Notes under the pieces: generated by a model
Told to the model about the DNA's origin: nothing
Databases searched by the model: none
The model's input: the letters and a program-made list of their open reading frames with translations, nothing else
NCBI RefSeq assembly: GCF_000224085.1
Contig: NC_015945.1
Coordinates: 2,367,501-2,431,500 of the forward strand
Reading direction: 5' to 3'
Origin: Allomuricauda ruestringensis DSM 13258
GTDB lineage: Bacteria; Bacteroidota; Bacteroidia; Flavobacteriales; Flavobacteriaceae
Length of the DNA: 64,000 nt
Shown here: positions 51,441 through 60,223 of the stretch, one piece after another
Layout of the letters: each line of letters begins with the position of its first letter
Position numbering within the stretch: position 1 is the first letter of the stretch
Made by a program: the position numbers and the translations under genes

Positions 51441-51668
51441 ATGTCTAAAGTTTGTGAAGTAACAGGAAAAAAGGTGATGTTTGGAAACAACGTTTCCTTT
51501 TCTATCAATAAGACCAAAAGGAGGTTCGATGCGAATATCTCCAAGAAGAGATTTTATATTCCAGAGGAAGATCGTTGGATAACCTTGAACGTTTCTGCCC
51601 GTGGGTTGAAAATCATCAACAAAAAAGGAATCTCTGCTGTCTTGAAGGAAATCAATTCCAAAAAGTAA
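51441..51668 (+). CDS. rpmB: 50S ribosomal protein L28 (bL28)
   Basis: A 75-residue large-subunit ribosomal protein. The N-terminus MSKVCEVTGKKVMFGNNVSF and the RRFDANISKKRFYIP stretch are typical of bL28. It heads a three-gene ribosomal operon with rpmG and the DUF4295 gene and has a clear promoter box upstream. A single Cys near the N-terminus remains; the zinc-ribbon form of L28 is not present. Confidence 0.97.
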   Translation: MSKVCEVTGKKVMFGNNVSFSINKTKRRFDANISKKRFYIPEEDRWITLNVSARGLKIINKKGISAVLKEINSKK

Positions 51669-51696
51669 GTTGTAAAAGCATTATAAGTACAATACA

Positions 51697-51879
51697 ATGG
51701 CAAAGAAAGGAAATAGGGTTCAGGTAATTTTAGAGTGTACAGAGCACAAAGAATCTGGTATGCCAGGTACTTCTAGATACATTACCACAAAGAACAAAAA
51801 GAACACGCCAGATAGGATGGAAATCAAAAAATTCAACCCTATCCTTAAGCGTATGACGGTTCATAAAGAAATTAAGTAA
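51697..51879 (+). CDS. rpmG: 50S ribosomal protein L33 (bL33)
   Basis: A 60-residue large-subunit protein. [20 protein letters not shown] and [20 protein letters not shown] are typical. Only one Cys (ECTEHK) is present, so this is the zinc-free form rather than the CxxC form. It lies 28 bases after rpmB and 38 bases before the DUF4295 gene. Confidence 0.97.
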   Translation: MAKKGNRVQVILECTEHKESGMPGTSRYITTKNKKNTPDRMEIKKFNPILKRMTVHKEIK

Positions 51880-51917
51880 TAGCTTTTTACAAAGTAAAAG
51901 GCAGAAAAACATAAGCC

Positions 51918-52070
51918 ATGGCAAAGAAAACAGTAGCAACGCTTCAGTCATCATCCAAAAGATTGACAAAGGCCATCAAAATGGTTAAATCTCCAAAAAC
52001 TGGGGCTTACACTTTTGTAGAGTCTGTAATGCCACCAGAAATGGTAAATGACTGGTTGAACAGCAAATAA
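51918..52070 (+). CDS. DUF4295 small ribosome-associated protein (possible bL38)
   Basis: A 50-residue basic protein: MAKKTVATLQSSSKRLTKAI is the N-terminus and VNDWLNSK the C-terminus. It follows rpmG by 38 bases in the order conserved across Bacteroidota. From memory, cryo-EM of a Flavobacterium ribosome added a new large-subunit protein, bL38, and DUF4295 is likely that protein; I could not check this. The gene falls below common length cut-offs for ORF callers. A terminator follows about 25 bases later. Confidence 0.88.
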   Translation: MAKKTVATLQSSSKRLTKAIKMVKSPKTGAYTFVESVMPPEMVNDWLNSK

Positions 52071-52094
52071 GGAAAACTTCCTTGCACAATATAG

Positions 52095-52120
52095 AAGCCG
52101 CTTTTTAGCGGCTTTTTTAT
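52095..52120 (+). terminator. Terminator after the rpmB-rpmG-DUF4295 operon
   Basis: AAGCCGC / GCGGCTT with a TTTTTA loop and a trailing T-run. Confidence 0.9.
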
Positions 52121-52214
52121 TTTTATGACTTTGTATTTTACTAACTTCGACTACAATCATAAGCGTAATCCGTCCCGATCAAATTTTGTATTAACAAAAC
52201 TCCCCTTACTTTCC

Positions 52215-52222
52215 TATCTTTG
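52215..52222 (+). promoter_or_regulatory. Candidate TAnnTTTG promoter box for ftsY
   Basis: TATCTTTG ends 21 bases before the ftsY ATG at 52244, giving a leader of about 15 bases. A TTAAC about 21 bases upstream may be the -33 element. The box rules out the longer frame opening at 52220. Confidence 0.65.
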
Positions 52223-52243
52223 ACCATTAGCAAAGAACACAGG

Positions 52244-53200
52244 ATGAGTCTATTCAAAAATATATTTTCAAAGGATAAAAAAGAGACCTTGGACAAGGGG
52301 CTCGAAAAATCCAAAACCACTTTTTTCGGTAAATTAGGAAAGGCCGTAGCGGGCAAATCCAAAGTTGATGATGAGGTACTTGATAGTCTGGAAGAAATCT
52401 TGGTAACTTCCGATGTGGGCGTGAACACCACCCTTAAAATCATTGATCGTATTGAAGAACGAGTGTCACGGGATAAGTACATGGGCACCGACGAACTCAA
52501 CACTATCTTACGTGAAGAAATTGCAGGTTTGCTTTCTGAAACAAATTCAGGGGAGGATACCGAAATTACTGTCCCTAAAGATAAAAAGCCCTACGTAATT
52601 ATGGTGGTAGGTGTAAATGGTGTGGGTAAAACAACCACCATTGGTAAATTGGCCCATAAGTTTAAAAGTAAAGGGATGAAAGTGGTGCTGGGAGCAGCCG
52701 ACACCTTCCGTGCTGCCGCCATTGACCAATTGGAAGTATGGGCAAAACGGGTAGATGTCCCTATCGTGAAGCAAAAAATGGGCAGCGACCCCGCTTCCGT
52801 GGCATTTGATACCTTGAGTTCGGCGGTGGCAGAAAATGCAGACGTGGTTTTGGTGGATACCGCAGGCCGTTTGCACAACAAAGTGAATTTAATGAACGAA
52901 CTATCCAAGGTTAAGCGAGTGATGCAAAAAGTAGTTCCCGACGCGCCCCACGAAGTACTTTTGGTACTCGATGGTTCTACGGGGCAGAACGCATTTGAAC
53001 AGGCCAAACAATTTACCAAGGCTACCGAAGTGACCAGTTTGGCCGTCACCAAGTTGGATGGAACCGCTAAAGGTGGTGTTGTTATCGGTATTTCCGACCA
53101 ATTCCAGATTCCCGTAAAATACATCGGAGTGGGTGAGGGCATCGAGGATTTACAGGTATTCAACAAATTCGAGTTTGTGGATTCATTCTTTAAATTATAA
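52244..53200 (+). CDS. ftsY: Signal recognition particle receptor FtsY
   Basis: SRP receptor GTPase that docks ribosome-SRP complexes at the inner membrane. With the start at 52244 (MSLFKNIFSKDKKE) it has 318 residues, the short form lacking a long acidic A domain. The N domain (~20-100) precedes the G domain with GVNGVGKTTTIGKLA, DTFRAAAIDQLE, DTAGRLHNK and TKLDGTAKGG. The frame begins eight codons upstream at 52220, but the TATCTTTG promoter box overlaps it. The amidase gene follows 5 bases after the stop. Confidence 0.97.
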   Translation: MSLFKNIFSKDKKETLDKGLEKSKTTFFGKLGKAVAGKSKVDDEVLDSLEEILVTSDVGVNTTLKIIDRIEERVSRDKYMGTDELNTILREEIAGLLSETNSGEDTEITVPKDKKPYVIMVVGVNGVGKTTTIGKLAHKFKSKGMKVVLGAADTFRAAAIDQLEVWAKRVDVPIVKQKMGSDPASVAFDTLSSAVAENADVVLVDTAGRLHNKVNLMNELSKVKRVMQKVVPDAPHEVLLVLDGSTGQNAFEQAKQFTKATEVTSLAVTKLDGTAKGGVVIGISDQFQIPVKYIGVGEGIEDLQVFNKFEFVDSFFKL

Positions 53201-53205
53201 AAATT

Positions 53206-54867
53206 ATGCTCAGATATTTCCTGTGTGCTTTTTTACTCATCGGATTCACCTCCTGTAAAGACAAAAATGCAGAACCCAGGGAAGAAGTTGTTCTTTGGAC
53301 ACCCTATAACGATTCCGCTGAGGTTGCTGCCAATGCAGAGCACGAGAACAAGAGGATGCGTTACAAGTTCATCCAAAGTAAAGTGCTGGACAAGAATGCG
53401 GTGTTTTTGCCCCTGTATGATGAAGTATCCCAGTTCACCGAAGCGCAATACGAAAGGATGAAACCTTTGGTCTTGGAACAGGATATTCCAACCATCCAAA
53501 ACCATATTGATGAGGGAACTTTTACCTACGAAGATTTGGTATTGTTCTACCTACACCGAATTTATACATACGAACTGCCCAACACCACCACCCTCAACAC
53601 GGTAATTGCATTGAATCCCAATGTGCTGGAAGAAGCCCGTCAATTGGATGAAAGCAAGGAGGCGCATCATCCCATTTATGGTATGCCCATTTTATTGAAA
53701 GATAATATTGGGACTGCTGAAATGAAGACAACGGCTGGTGCCATCGCACTAAAGGAAAACCAGACTGATGATGCTTTTATCGTAAAGCGCTTAAAACAGA
53801 AGGGCGCTCTTATTTTGGGTAAGGTAAACCTTAGCGAGTGGGCCAATTTTCTATGTGATGGTTGTCCCAATGGTCAAAGCGCCATAGGCGGACAAACCTT
53901 GAACCCCTACGGAAGAAGGGTTTTTGATACGGGAGGTTCCAGTGCGGGCAGTGGAACATCCACAGCGGCCAATTATGCCGTAGGTGCTGTAGGAACAGAA
54001 ACTTCAGGGAGCATACTTTCGCCATCTAGCCAGAGTTCCGTAGTGGGATTAAAACCGACTATTGGTCTTTTGAGCAGGACGGGAATCGTACCTATTTCTA
54101 GTACCTTGGATACCCCCGGTCCCATGACCAAAAATGTAACCGATAACGCCATTCTCCTGGATGCGATGTTGGGCGAGGACGAAGCAGATTATAAATCAGT
54201 TAGTGCGGAACCTGGGATTTTATCCGCTTGGATGAACCCTGAACCTCTTCAACAAATTCGACTTGGTGTGATGACGAGCCTTGTAGAAAGAGATTCGATT
54301 TACGCTGCCAATGTAGAGGCCCTACGAGAGGCAGGTGCTCAAATCGTTGAATTTGAATCCGAAAATATTCCTTTGGAAGGCTTCACAACCCTATTGAATT
54401 TGGATATGGAACAGGATTTAACTGCTTATTTGAACGCTGAGGTGAAAGATAGGGATGCCGTAAAAGTGGAGTCCGTTGAGGATGTAGTAACGTTCAACAA
54501 TAAAGATTCCTTGGTAAGAATACCTTATGGTCAAGCTCGTTTTGACGGTATTTTGGCTGATTCGACCACGTCAGCACAGTTTGAAAAAATAAAAAAAGAC
54601 TTAAAAGCATCGGGAAGAGCCTTCTTCAACATAATGGAAGAAGAGCAGCTTGATGCCGTGTTGAGCATCAACAACTACCACGCCGGTTATGCGGCCGTAG
54701 CTGAGTATCCAGCCTTGACCGTTCCCATGGGATACAAAACCGATGGCGAGCCGGAAAGCTTGACCTTTATCGGGAAACCTTTTTCCGAAGCCCATTTATT
54801 GCGTATAGGAAAAGCCTTTGAAGCGTTGACCAAAGCTCGAAAAATACCAGAGGGCTATCAGGAGTAA
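53206..54867 (+). CDS. Amidase-signature lipoprotein
   Basis: A 553-residue amidase family enzyme with a lipobox (LIGFTSC, Cys at residue 17). The amidase-signature Ser-cis-Ser-Lys triad is visible: Lys in PILLKDNIGT and the two serines in FDTGGSSAGSGTSTAANYAV (GGSSAGSG) and GTETSGSIL. Such enzymes hydrolyse amide bonds of peptides, acyl amines or xenobiotic amides. The lipoprotein signal points to the outer membrane or periplasm rather than to the cytosolic GatA role. It lies 5 bases after ftsY and may share its transcript. Confidence 0.9.
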   Translation: MLRYFLCAFLLIGFTSCKDKNAEPREEVVLWTPYNDSAEVAANAEHENKRMRYKFIQSKVLDKNAVFLPLYDEVSQFTEAQYERMKPLVLEQDIPTIQNHIDEGTFTYEDLVLFYLHRIYTYELPNTTTLNTVIALNPNVLEEARQLDESKEAHHPIYGMPILLKDNIGTAEMKTTAGAIALKENQTDDAFIVKRLKQKGALILGKVNLSEWANFLCDGCPNGQSAIGGQTLNPYGRRVFDTGGSSAGSGTSTAANYAVGAVGTETSGSILSPSSQSSVVGLKPTIGLLSRTGIVPISSTLDTPGPMTKNVTDNAILLDAMLGEDEADYKSVSAEPGILSAWMNPEPLQQIRLGVMTSLVERDSIYAANVEALREAGAQIVEFESENIPLEGFTTLLNLDMEQDLTAYLNAEVKDRDAVKVESVEDVVTFNNKDSLVRIPYGQARFDGILADSTTSAQFEKIKKDLKASGRAFFNIMEEEQLDAVLSINNYHAGYAAVAEYPALTVPMGYKTDGEPESLTFIGKPFSEAHLLRIGKAFEALTKARKIPEGYQE

Positions 54868-54956
54868 AAAGCTTCGTATTGCTTTTATCTAATTACTACA
54901 AGAGTTACTACCTCTAAAATTATACACTAAAGTGATTGTAATGCTTTGTGTTATTG

Positions 54957-54964
54957 TATTTTTG
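54957..54964 (+). promoter_or_regulatory. Candidate TAnnTTTG promoter box for rimO
   Basis: TATTTTTG ends 19 bases before the rimO ATG, giving a predicted leader of about 13 bases. Confidence 0.6.
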
Positions 54965-54983
54965 CACTCCATTTTAAGGAACT

Positions 54984-56285
54984 ATGCGCACAAAATCGCT
55001 CAAAAAAAATAAAATCAATGTGGTAACCTTGGGTTGTAGCAAGAATGTCTACGATTCCGAAGTGTTGATGGGACAACTGCGTGCCAACAATAAAGAGGTG
55101 GCCCACGAGGAGGAAGGCAATGTTGTGGTGATCAATACCTGTGGATTTATTGCAAATGCCAAGGAAGAAAGTGTCAACACCATTTTGGACTATGTACAGC
55201 GCAAGGAAGCTGGCGATGTGGACAAGGTTTTTGTAACGGGTTGTTTGAGCGAGCGTTACAAACCAGATTTAGAGAAAGAAATTCCAAATGTGGATGAATA
55301 TTTCGGGACAAGCGATCTTCCCAATTTATTGAAAGCATTGGGTGCCGATTACAAGCACGAGTTGATCGGCGAGCGTTTGACAACTACACCAAAGAACTAC
55401 GCCTATCTTAAAATTGCCGAAGGTTGTGATCGACCTTGTTCGTTTTGTGCCATTCCATTAATGCGAGGCAAGCACAGGAGCACACCTATTGAAGATTTGG
55501 TGGCCGAGGCTGAAAAGTTGGCCGCAAACGGCGTAAAAGAACTTATTTTGATAGCCCAAGACCTTACCTACTACGGTCTTGATCTTTACAAGAAAAGAAA
55601 CTTGGCAGAATTGCTTCGAGCATTGGCCAAAGTCGAAGGGATTGAATGGATTCGTTTGCATTATGCATTCCCTACGGGTTTCCCGATGGATGTTTTGGAA
55701 GTGATGCGCAACGAACCTAAAATCTGTAACTATATCGATATCCCGCTTCAGCACATAGCGGATGCCATACTCAAAAGTATGCGTCGCGGTACCACGCAGG
55801 CCAAGACAACCAAGTTGCTGAGAGACTTTAGGGAAGCCGTACCCAAAATGGCCATTAGAACCACATTGATCGTTGGCTACCCAGGAGAAACAGAGGAAGA
55901 CTTTGAGACCTTGAAGAAATGGGTGCAAGAAATGCGCTTTGAGCGTTTGGGTTGCTTCACTTACAGTCATGAGGAGAATACCCACGCCTACAATTTGGAG
56001 GACGATGTTCCCGAAGAGGTAAAACAAGAGCGCGCCAATATTATCATGGAAATCCAATCCCAAATTTCTTGGGAGCTCAACCAAGAGAAAATCGGGGAAA
56101 CCTTCCGTTGTATCATCGATAGAAAAGAGGGGAACCATTTTGTGGGCCGTACGGAATTTGATTCCCCCGATGTGGACAACGAAGTGCTTATCGATGCCAC
56201 AAAACACTACGTAAAAATCGGCGACTTTGTGAACATCAAGATTACGGACGCATCTGACTACGATTTGTTCGGTGAACCAGCCTAA
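54984..56285 (+). CDS. rimO: Ribosomal protein S12 methylthiotransferase RimO
   Basis: Radical-SAM enzyme adding a methylthio group to Asp88 of S12, 433 residues. The N-terminal MTTase cluster cysteines are in LGCSKN, NTCGF and TGCLSE; the radical SAM cluster is CDRPCSFC. Later TTLIVGYPGETEEDF and the C-terminal TRAM-like RNA-binding region (FVGRTEFDSPDVDNEVLIDA) are typical. The start MRTKSLKKNKINVVTLGCSK is the family N-terminus. It is monocistronic, with a clear promoter box upstream. A weak hairpin (CCTAAG / CTTAGG) overlaps the stop. Confidence 0.96.
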   Translation: MRTKSLKKNKINVVTLGCSKNVYDSEVLMGQLRANNKEVAHEEEGNVVVINTCGFIANAKEESVNTILDYVQRKEAGDVDKVFVTGCLSERYKPDLEKEIPNVDEYFGTSDLPNLLKALGADYKHELIGERLTTTPKNYAYLKIAEGCDRPCSFCAIPLMRGKHRSTPIEDLVAEAEKLAANGVKELILIAQDLTYYGLDLYKKRNLAELLRALAKVEGIEWIRLHYAFPTGFPMDVLEVMRNEPKICNYIDIPLQHIADAILKSMRRGTTQAKTTKLLRDFREAVPKMAIRTTLIVGYPGETEEDFETLKKWVQEMRFERLGCFTYSHEENTHAYNLEDDVPEEVKQERANIIMEIQSQISWELNQEKIGETFRCIIDRKEGNHFVGRTEFDSPDVDNEVLIDATKHYVKIGDFVNIKITDASDYDLFGEPA

Positions 56286-56607
56286 GGGTTTTACTTAGGG
56301 CAATACTCTTCTTCTTATCATCAGGTGTATAATTTTTTAATGCACATGCCATGCCATGCGTAGCTTGTTGTGTCGTCCCAACATGCTTTCTTTTGTTGCC
56401 AGCCACTTATTAAAAGTCACGATTTTGATGTATATAAACAGAGACAATATGATCAACCCTTGAAAATGACATTCGTCATGGTATTTGGTGGTGGTGTTAG
56501 GTACTTTTAGTATTTCAAAATAAAAGAAGGTCAGATGTGTCATATCCCAATTCTTGATTTCTAAAACATTTAAGAAGCAACGATTATTTGCAATTAACTA
56601 TATAACT
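56286..56607. other. Intergenic region between rimO and the DoxX gene
   Basis: About 320 bases without a supported gene. A short minus-strand frame (56337-56543) is probably chance. The DoxX-oxidoreductase promoter must lie here but no full TAnnTTTG box is seen. Confidence 0.35.
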
Positions 56608-57087
56608 ATGAACCAAAATCAAAATAAGCTAAAAACAAGTGTTGCCCTGCTTCGCATTTTTATAGGGTGGCACTTTTTATTTGAAGGTGTGGTGAAGATG
56701 TACAATCCCGAATGGACATCGTTTGGGTATTTGGCAACCGCGCAAGGACCTTTTGAGTGGTTTTTTACCATGTTGATCGGCGATGCAACCATAGGTTGGG
56801 TGGATACTTTGAACATTATTGCCCTTATGGTAGTCGGGGTCACCTTTACCCTTGGAATTTTTGAAAGAATCGGGGCCATTGTGGGCATTGGTCTGCTGGC
56901 ATTGTATTTCTTGGCCCATCCGCCATTTCCCGGTTTAACACAAATGAACGCAGAGGGAAACTACTGGTTGATCAATAAAAACTTGATTGAACTGGTGGCA
57001 TGCATCGTAATCTATCAACTACCTACGGGCGCATATTTTGGCCTCGATTACCTTAGAAAAAACAAACTTAAAACTCAGGAACAATGA
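56608..57087 (+). CDS. DoxX family membrane protein
   Basis: A 159-residue four-helix membrane protein of the DoxX family. Helix 1 (VALLRIFIGWHFLFEGVVKM) has the conserved E/K after the turn, and the extracellular-side PEWTSFGYLATAQGPF stretch and GERIG-like IFERIGAIVGIGLLALYF helix are typical. The ATG at 56608 is chosen because the 18 codons upstream to 56554 do not match the family. It overlaps the Gfo/Idh gene by 4 bases (ATGA), so the two are translationally coupled. A DoxX subunit next to a Tat-type oxidoreductase suggests a membrane partner for electron transfer. Confidence 0.85.
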   Translation: MNQNQNKLKTSVALLRIFIGWHFLFEGVVKMYNPEWTSFGYLATAQGPFEWFFTMLIGDATIGWVDTLNIIALMVVGVTFTLGIFERIGAIVGIGLLALYFLAHPPFPGLTQMNAEGNYWLINKNLIELVACIVIYQLPTGAYFGLDYLRKNKLKTQEQ

Positions 57088-58700
57088 AATGGACTAGAAG
57101 AGACCTTTTACTAGGATTGGGAGGCCTGCCCATACTCGGAGCTGTATGGTGGGCAGGAGCGGCGACCTCCGTCGGGTCGAGAAATAAACGCTCGGAAATA
57201 TTGGAACAACTCAATATAAAACCATCATTGCCAAATGCAGTTCCCGGAATCGGGGGAGATCCGGTTCGAATCGGAGTAATCGGTTTTGGTATCCGAGGGG
57301 AACAACTGACCAGGGCATTGGGCTTTGCCACGGACGAATGGAAAGAAGAAATGCGTTTGGAAGCCGAAGAAGACCCGAACAACAAAAGATTGGAAGATTT
57401 TGAAGCACAAGAAACACTTAATGTAAAACTGGTGGGTATTTGTGATGTGTTCGATGTGCGAGCTGAACAATTTATCAATTCATTTTCTACGGATGATAAC
57501 CAAATAAAAAGATATTTGACCTACAAGGATATGATCCAAAGCGGCGATGTGGATGCCGTGGTAATTGCCACGCCAGACCACTGGCATGCCCCCATGTCCA
57601 TCGAAGCATTGAACAATAATGTGCATGTGTATGTAGAAAAGCCCATGACACATACCGTTGGTGAGACCTATGCCTTGCGCGAGGCTGCAGAGAAATCCGA
57701 TGCAATTTTTGCGGTAGGACACCAGCATCGGCAAACCTTGAGTTTTGGCACTGCCCGCGACATTGTGGAAAAAGGAACGCTAGGGCATGTGTCCTTGATC
57801 CAGACAAACACAAACAGGAACGACGACAACGGAGCTTGGAACTACGATATTCACGAAAAAGCCAGTCCCGAAACCATTGATTGGGAACAATTCTTGGGGT
57901 CGGCACCGAAGGTGCCGTTCAACAAAAATCATTTTTTTAGATGGCGTAAATGGTGGGCCTATGGTTCTGGCCTCTCTGGAGATTTGTTGACCCACGATTA
58001 CGACCGCTTGAACTGCGTCCTCAATATGGGGATTCCTGCTTCGGTAAGTGCTTCAGGTGGAATTTATACTCATAATGATGGCCGAAATGTTCCCGATGTG
58101 ATCCAAGTGAACATGGAGTTTCCCGATTTCAGTACAGGAAGCAGTCAAACCAAGGGCAAGGAAAAAGGAATGACCTTCTGCTACAGTGCAACTTTGGGCA
58201 ATGGGTTTAACAGACCTACCATTTTAATGGGGCACGATGCCACTATGGAACTGGGCAATAGATTAACGGTTTGGCCCGATGGGGCGTCTACCCGATATGC
58301 CGATATGCTGAAAATGGAAAAAATGAGGCCTGACGTACCTATCTATCAATATGACCCGGCAGCGAATGCAACAGATGCCGTATCATCGGCTACATCGCAG
58401 TACTTTGCCGATAAAGGCCTAATGTGGACTTATATTGATGGGGTTCGTGTAGATTCTACCTTTTTGCACATGAGGGAATGGTTAAGTGTTATTAAAAACG
58501 GTGGAAACGTAAGCTGTGGCATCAAAGAAGGTTTTGATGAGGCTATTTCTGCCCACATGGCAGGTTTGTCCTGGAAATTGGGAAGGAAAATAGAATGGGA
58601 TGCAGCAAGCCAAACCTTAAAACCGATTGAAGATATAGATTTTGACCAAGTACTCTTGGGTAACGAAAATTGGAACATGCAACCAGAAATGGTTGGATGA
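57084..58700 (+). CDS. Tat-exported Gfo/Idh/MocA family oxidoreductase
   Basis: A 538-residue NAD(P)-type oxidoreductase. The N-terminus MKWTRRDLLLGLGGLPILGA is a twin-arginine signal with an Ala-rich hydrophobic stretch. The Rossmann motif GVIGFGIRGEQL lies near residue 65 and DAVVIATPDHWH near 160. The cofactor-site EKPMTHT (the catalytic-region Lys) lies at ~190. The C-terminal alpha/beta domain carries GDLLTHDYDRLNCVL and ends near residue 538. A folded periplasmic dehydrogenase needs prebound cofactor, which fits Tat export. Sugar or inositol derivatives are likely substrates, and no sugar gene cluster is adjacent. Its partner is the upstream DoxX protein. Confidence 0.9.
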   Translation: MKWTRRDLLLGLGGLPILGAVWWAGAATSVGSRNKRSEILEQLNIKPSLPNAVPGIGGDPVRIGVIGFGIRGEQLTRALGFATDEWKEEMRLEAEEDPNNKRLEDFEAQETLNVKLVGICDVFDVRAEQFINSFSTDDNQIKRYLTYKDMIQSGDVDAVVIATPDHWHAPMSIEALNNNVHVYVEKPMTHTVGETYALREAAEKSDAIFAVGHQHRQTLSFGTARDIVEKGTLGHVSLIQTNTNRNDDNGAWNYDIHEKASPETIDWEQFLGSAPKVPFNKNHFFRWRKWWAYGSGLSGDLLTHDYDRLNCVLNMGIPASVSASGGIYTHNDGRNVPDVIQVNMEFPDFSTGSSQTKGKEKGMTFCYSATLGNGFNRPTILMGHDATMELGNRLTVWPDGASTRYADMLKMEKMRPDVPIYQYDPAANATDAVSSATSQYFADKGLMWTYIDGVRVDSTFLHMREWLSVIKNGGNVSCGIKEGFDEAISAHMAGLSWKLGRKIEWDAASQTLKPIEDIDFDQVLLGNENWNMQPEMVG

Positions 58701-58731
58701 GGTTTCTTGATTTTTATGGATTCTAGTCCCG

Positions 58732-58788
58732 AAAGTGGGATATTGCCGAAAAGAATCTGATTCTTGGGTCAATGTCCCACTTTTTTTT
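58732..58788 (+). terminator. Long terminator hairpin after the Gfo/Idh/MocA gene
   Basis: AAAGTGGGATATTG pairs with CAATGTCCCACTTT (14 bp, one G:T pair) around a 24-base loop that can form a further inner stem (AAGAA / TTCTT). It is followed by a T-run. Confidence 0.85.
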
Positions 58789-58817
58789 AAGGCTCAAAGA
58801 GGGGTGAATTTTTCCAA

Positions 58818-59951
58818 TCAACGTTTCCGACTTAGCTCATACTCGTAAAGTTCCCGGCCCAATTGTGCCAAAAATGGTATCCCTACTTCGTCGTATTCGT
58901 AGGCATCATCATTAAAAATACCGTCACTATTGACCAATATCGTTGCCGTGAGCATAAAATCAACATTGTTTTTGGTGTCCTTGATATAGGCGCAATCCGT
59001 TAGGGTGCCATAGGCGTATCCTACTTTATTGTATATTTTAATGTGTTTGGGCATGGGCTCGGTGCTATCGCCAAACATAAAAAACTTTACATAGCTGTCA
59101 TAAAATTCATCGGGGTCATAACCTAATTGGGGCGGAAGCGTGTGCATGGCAGCCAACACAAACTCTTGTTGGCTTTCACTTAGGTTAAAACGTTGTTCCC
59201 TTGGGAATGCTTCAGGAAAGATGATGCGTTTTAAAAGCGCGGTTTGCGCCTCGATGGGATAGTAGTTTTTCAACGAAAAATCAAAAGGTCCCATTTGCAA
59301 AGATTCATCCGAAATAAAACCTTTTCCTTTTTTAACCCTATTCAGTACAAGTGGTTTTATGGGCGAATTTATAATGGGTTTACTCAATGAGGTAGTGGAA
59401 TCGTTTAGGTAAAAAACCAATGGTTTTGTGGTTACGTCATCAGCATTGTCCGTAGATAAACGATGGGTTATTCGAATGGGCGAAACGCCTCCCCTTTGTA
59501 TCCTTTCATTCAAGTCGTCTTGCCCTAAAAACTCTATCAATCGGTTGTTGGCGGCATTGTCCGAGACGGCAAAAATTTCTGAAATGGCCTTTGCGAATGT
59601 TGTGTTTACGGAATCACCTTCAACAAAAAACTGGGTGTTTAGGGAAAGTGAGTCAAGTTCGTTGAGTTTTTCCAGAGTGGCCACCGCTGCGGGGAATTTA
59701 ACCGTGCTTGCAGGATAAAAATAGTTGCTTTTGTCAACCTGAAAATCGTAATCTGTAAAAATGATGCTGTCGTTCCTTCGGTCTATTTGGGTGTATCTTA
59801 TTTGGACTTCATGTGCCTCCAGATTGTCCATTACCCTGCTAATTTTGGCATTCTCGGAAGAAAGCACTTGAATTAAAGGGTCGGTAGGTAAATTTTTGGA
59901 GCAGGAGGTTCCCAATACAAGCAAACTCAATATCCCAAGTCTGGATCTCAT
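58818..59951 (-). CDS. Serine hydrolase (beta-lactamase class A-like) lipoprotein
   Basis: A 377-residue predicted lipoprotein (lipobox LLVLGTSC, Cys near residue 17). The SxxK motif is STVK in FYPASTVKFPAAV (near residue 81) and the SDN motif is in AVSDNAANNRLIEFLG. The third motif is KVG (IYNKVGYAYG) where KTG is usual. It therefore belongs to the penicillin-binding-protein/class A fold, but its substrate is unclear; D-alanyl peptide or beta-lactam hydrolysis needs testing. It is transcribed with two small genes upstream on the minus strand (10 bases to the next). Confidence 0.85.
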   Translation of the reverse strand: MRSRLGILSLLVLGTSCSKNLPTDPLIQVLSSENAKISRVMDNLEAHEVQIRYTQIDRRNDSIIFTDYDFQVDKSNYFYPASTVKFPAAVATLEKLNELDSLSLNTQFFVEGDSVNTTFAKAISEIFAVSDNAANNRLIEFLGQDDLNERIQRGGVSPIRITHRLSTDNADDVTTKPLVFYLNDSTTSLSKPIINSPIKPLVLNRVKKGKGFISDESLQMGPFDFSLKNYYPIEAQTALLKRIIFPEAFPREQRFNLSESQQEFVLAAMHTLPPQLGYDPDEFYDSYVKFFMFGDSTEPMPKHIKIYNKVGYAYGTLTDCAYIKDTKNNVDFMLTATILVNSDGIFNDDAYEYDEVGIPFLAQLGRELYEYELSRKR

Positions 59952-59961
59952 GAAAAAAAGA

Positions 59962-60219
59962 TTAAATTTCTCCTGAATATACCTGGCCCCTGTGGGGTTT
60001 CAGAATTTCCCTTGCCTCCTTTAATTCAAATTCGGCCACGACCAAAAAAGCAATACTGTGGGTGGGACTATAATGTTCTACTCCGGAAAGGTCATGTTTT
60101 AATTCCTCTGCCTCTACGAATTCTTTGAGGTGTTTTAAATAGTGCTCGGCAACATGGGCCGCATTGGGGCCTCTAAAGTCCCAAATAATCTTGATTTTTC
60201 TGTCCAAAAGCTTTTCCAT
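59962..60219 (-). CDS. Small conserved protein of unknown function
   Basis: An 85-residue protein, mostly alpha/beta, with IKIIWDFRGPNAAHVAEHYL and HYSPTHSIAFLVVAEFELKE as its conserved-looking stretches. No signal or membrane segment is visible. It lies 10 bases from the serine hydrolase gene and 4 from the SRPBCC gene, so the three are probably co-transcribed. Function unknown. Confidence 0.65.
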   Translation of the reverse strand: MEKLLDRKIKIIWDFRGPNAAHVAEHYLKHLKEFVEAEELKHDLSGVEHYSPTHSIAFLVVAEFELKEAREILKPHRGQVYSGEI

Positions 60220-60223
60220 GGTT

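Noticed and set aside
56337..56543. 68-residue minus-strand frame in the rimO-DoxX gap
   Set aside because: Short, no recognisable motif, no start context; probably chance, though it cannot be excluded.
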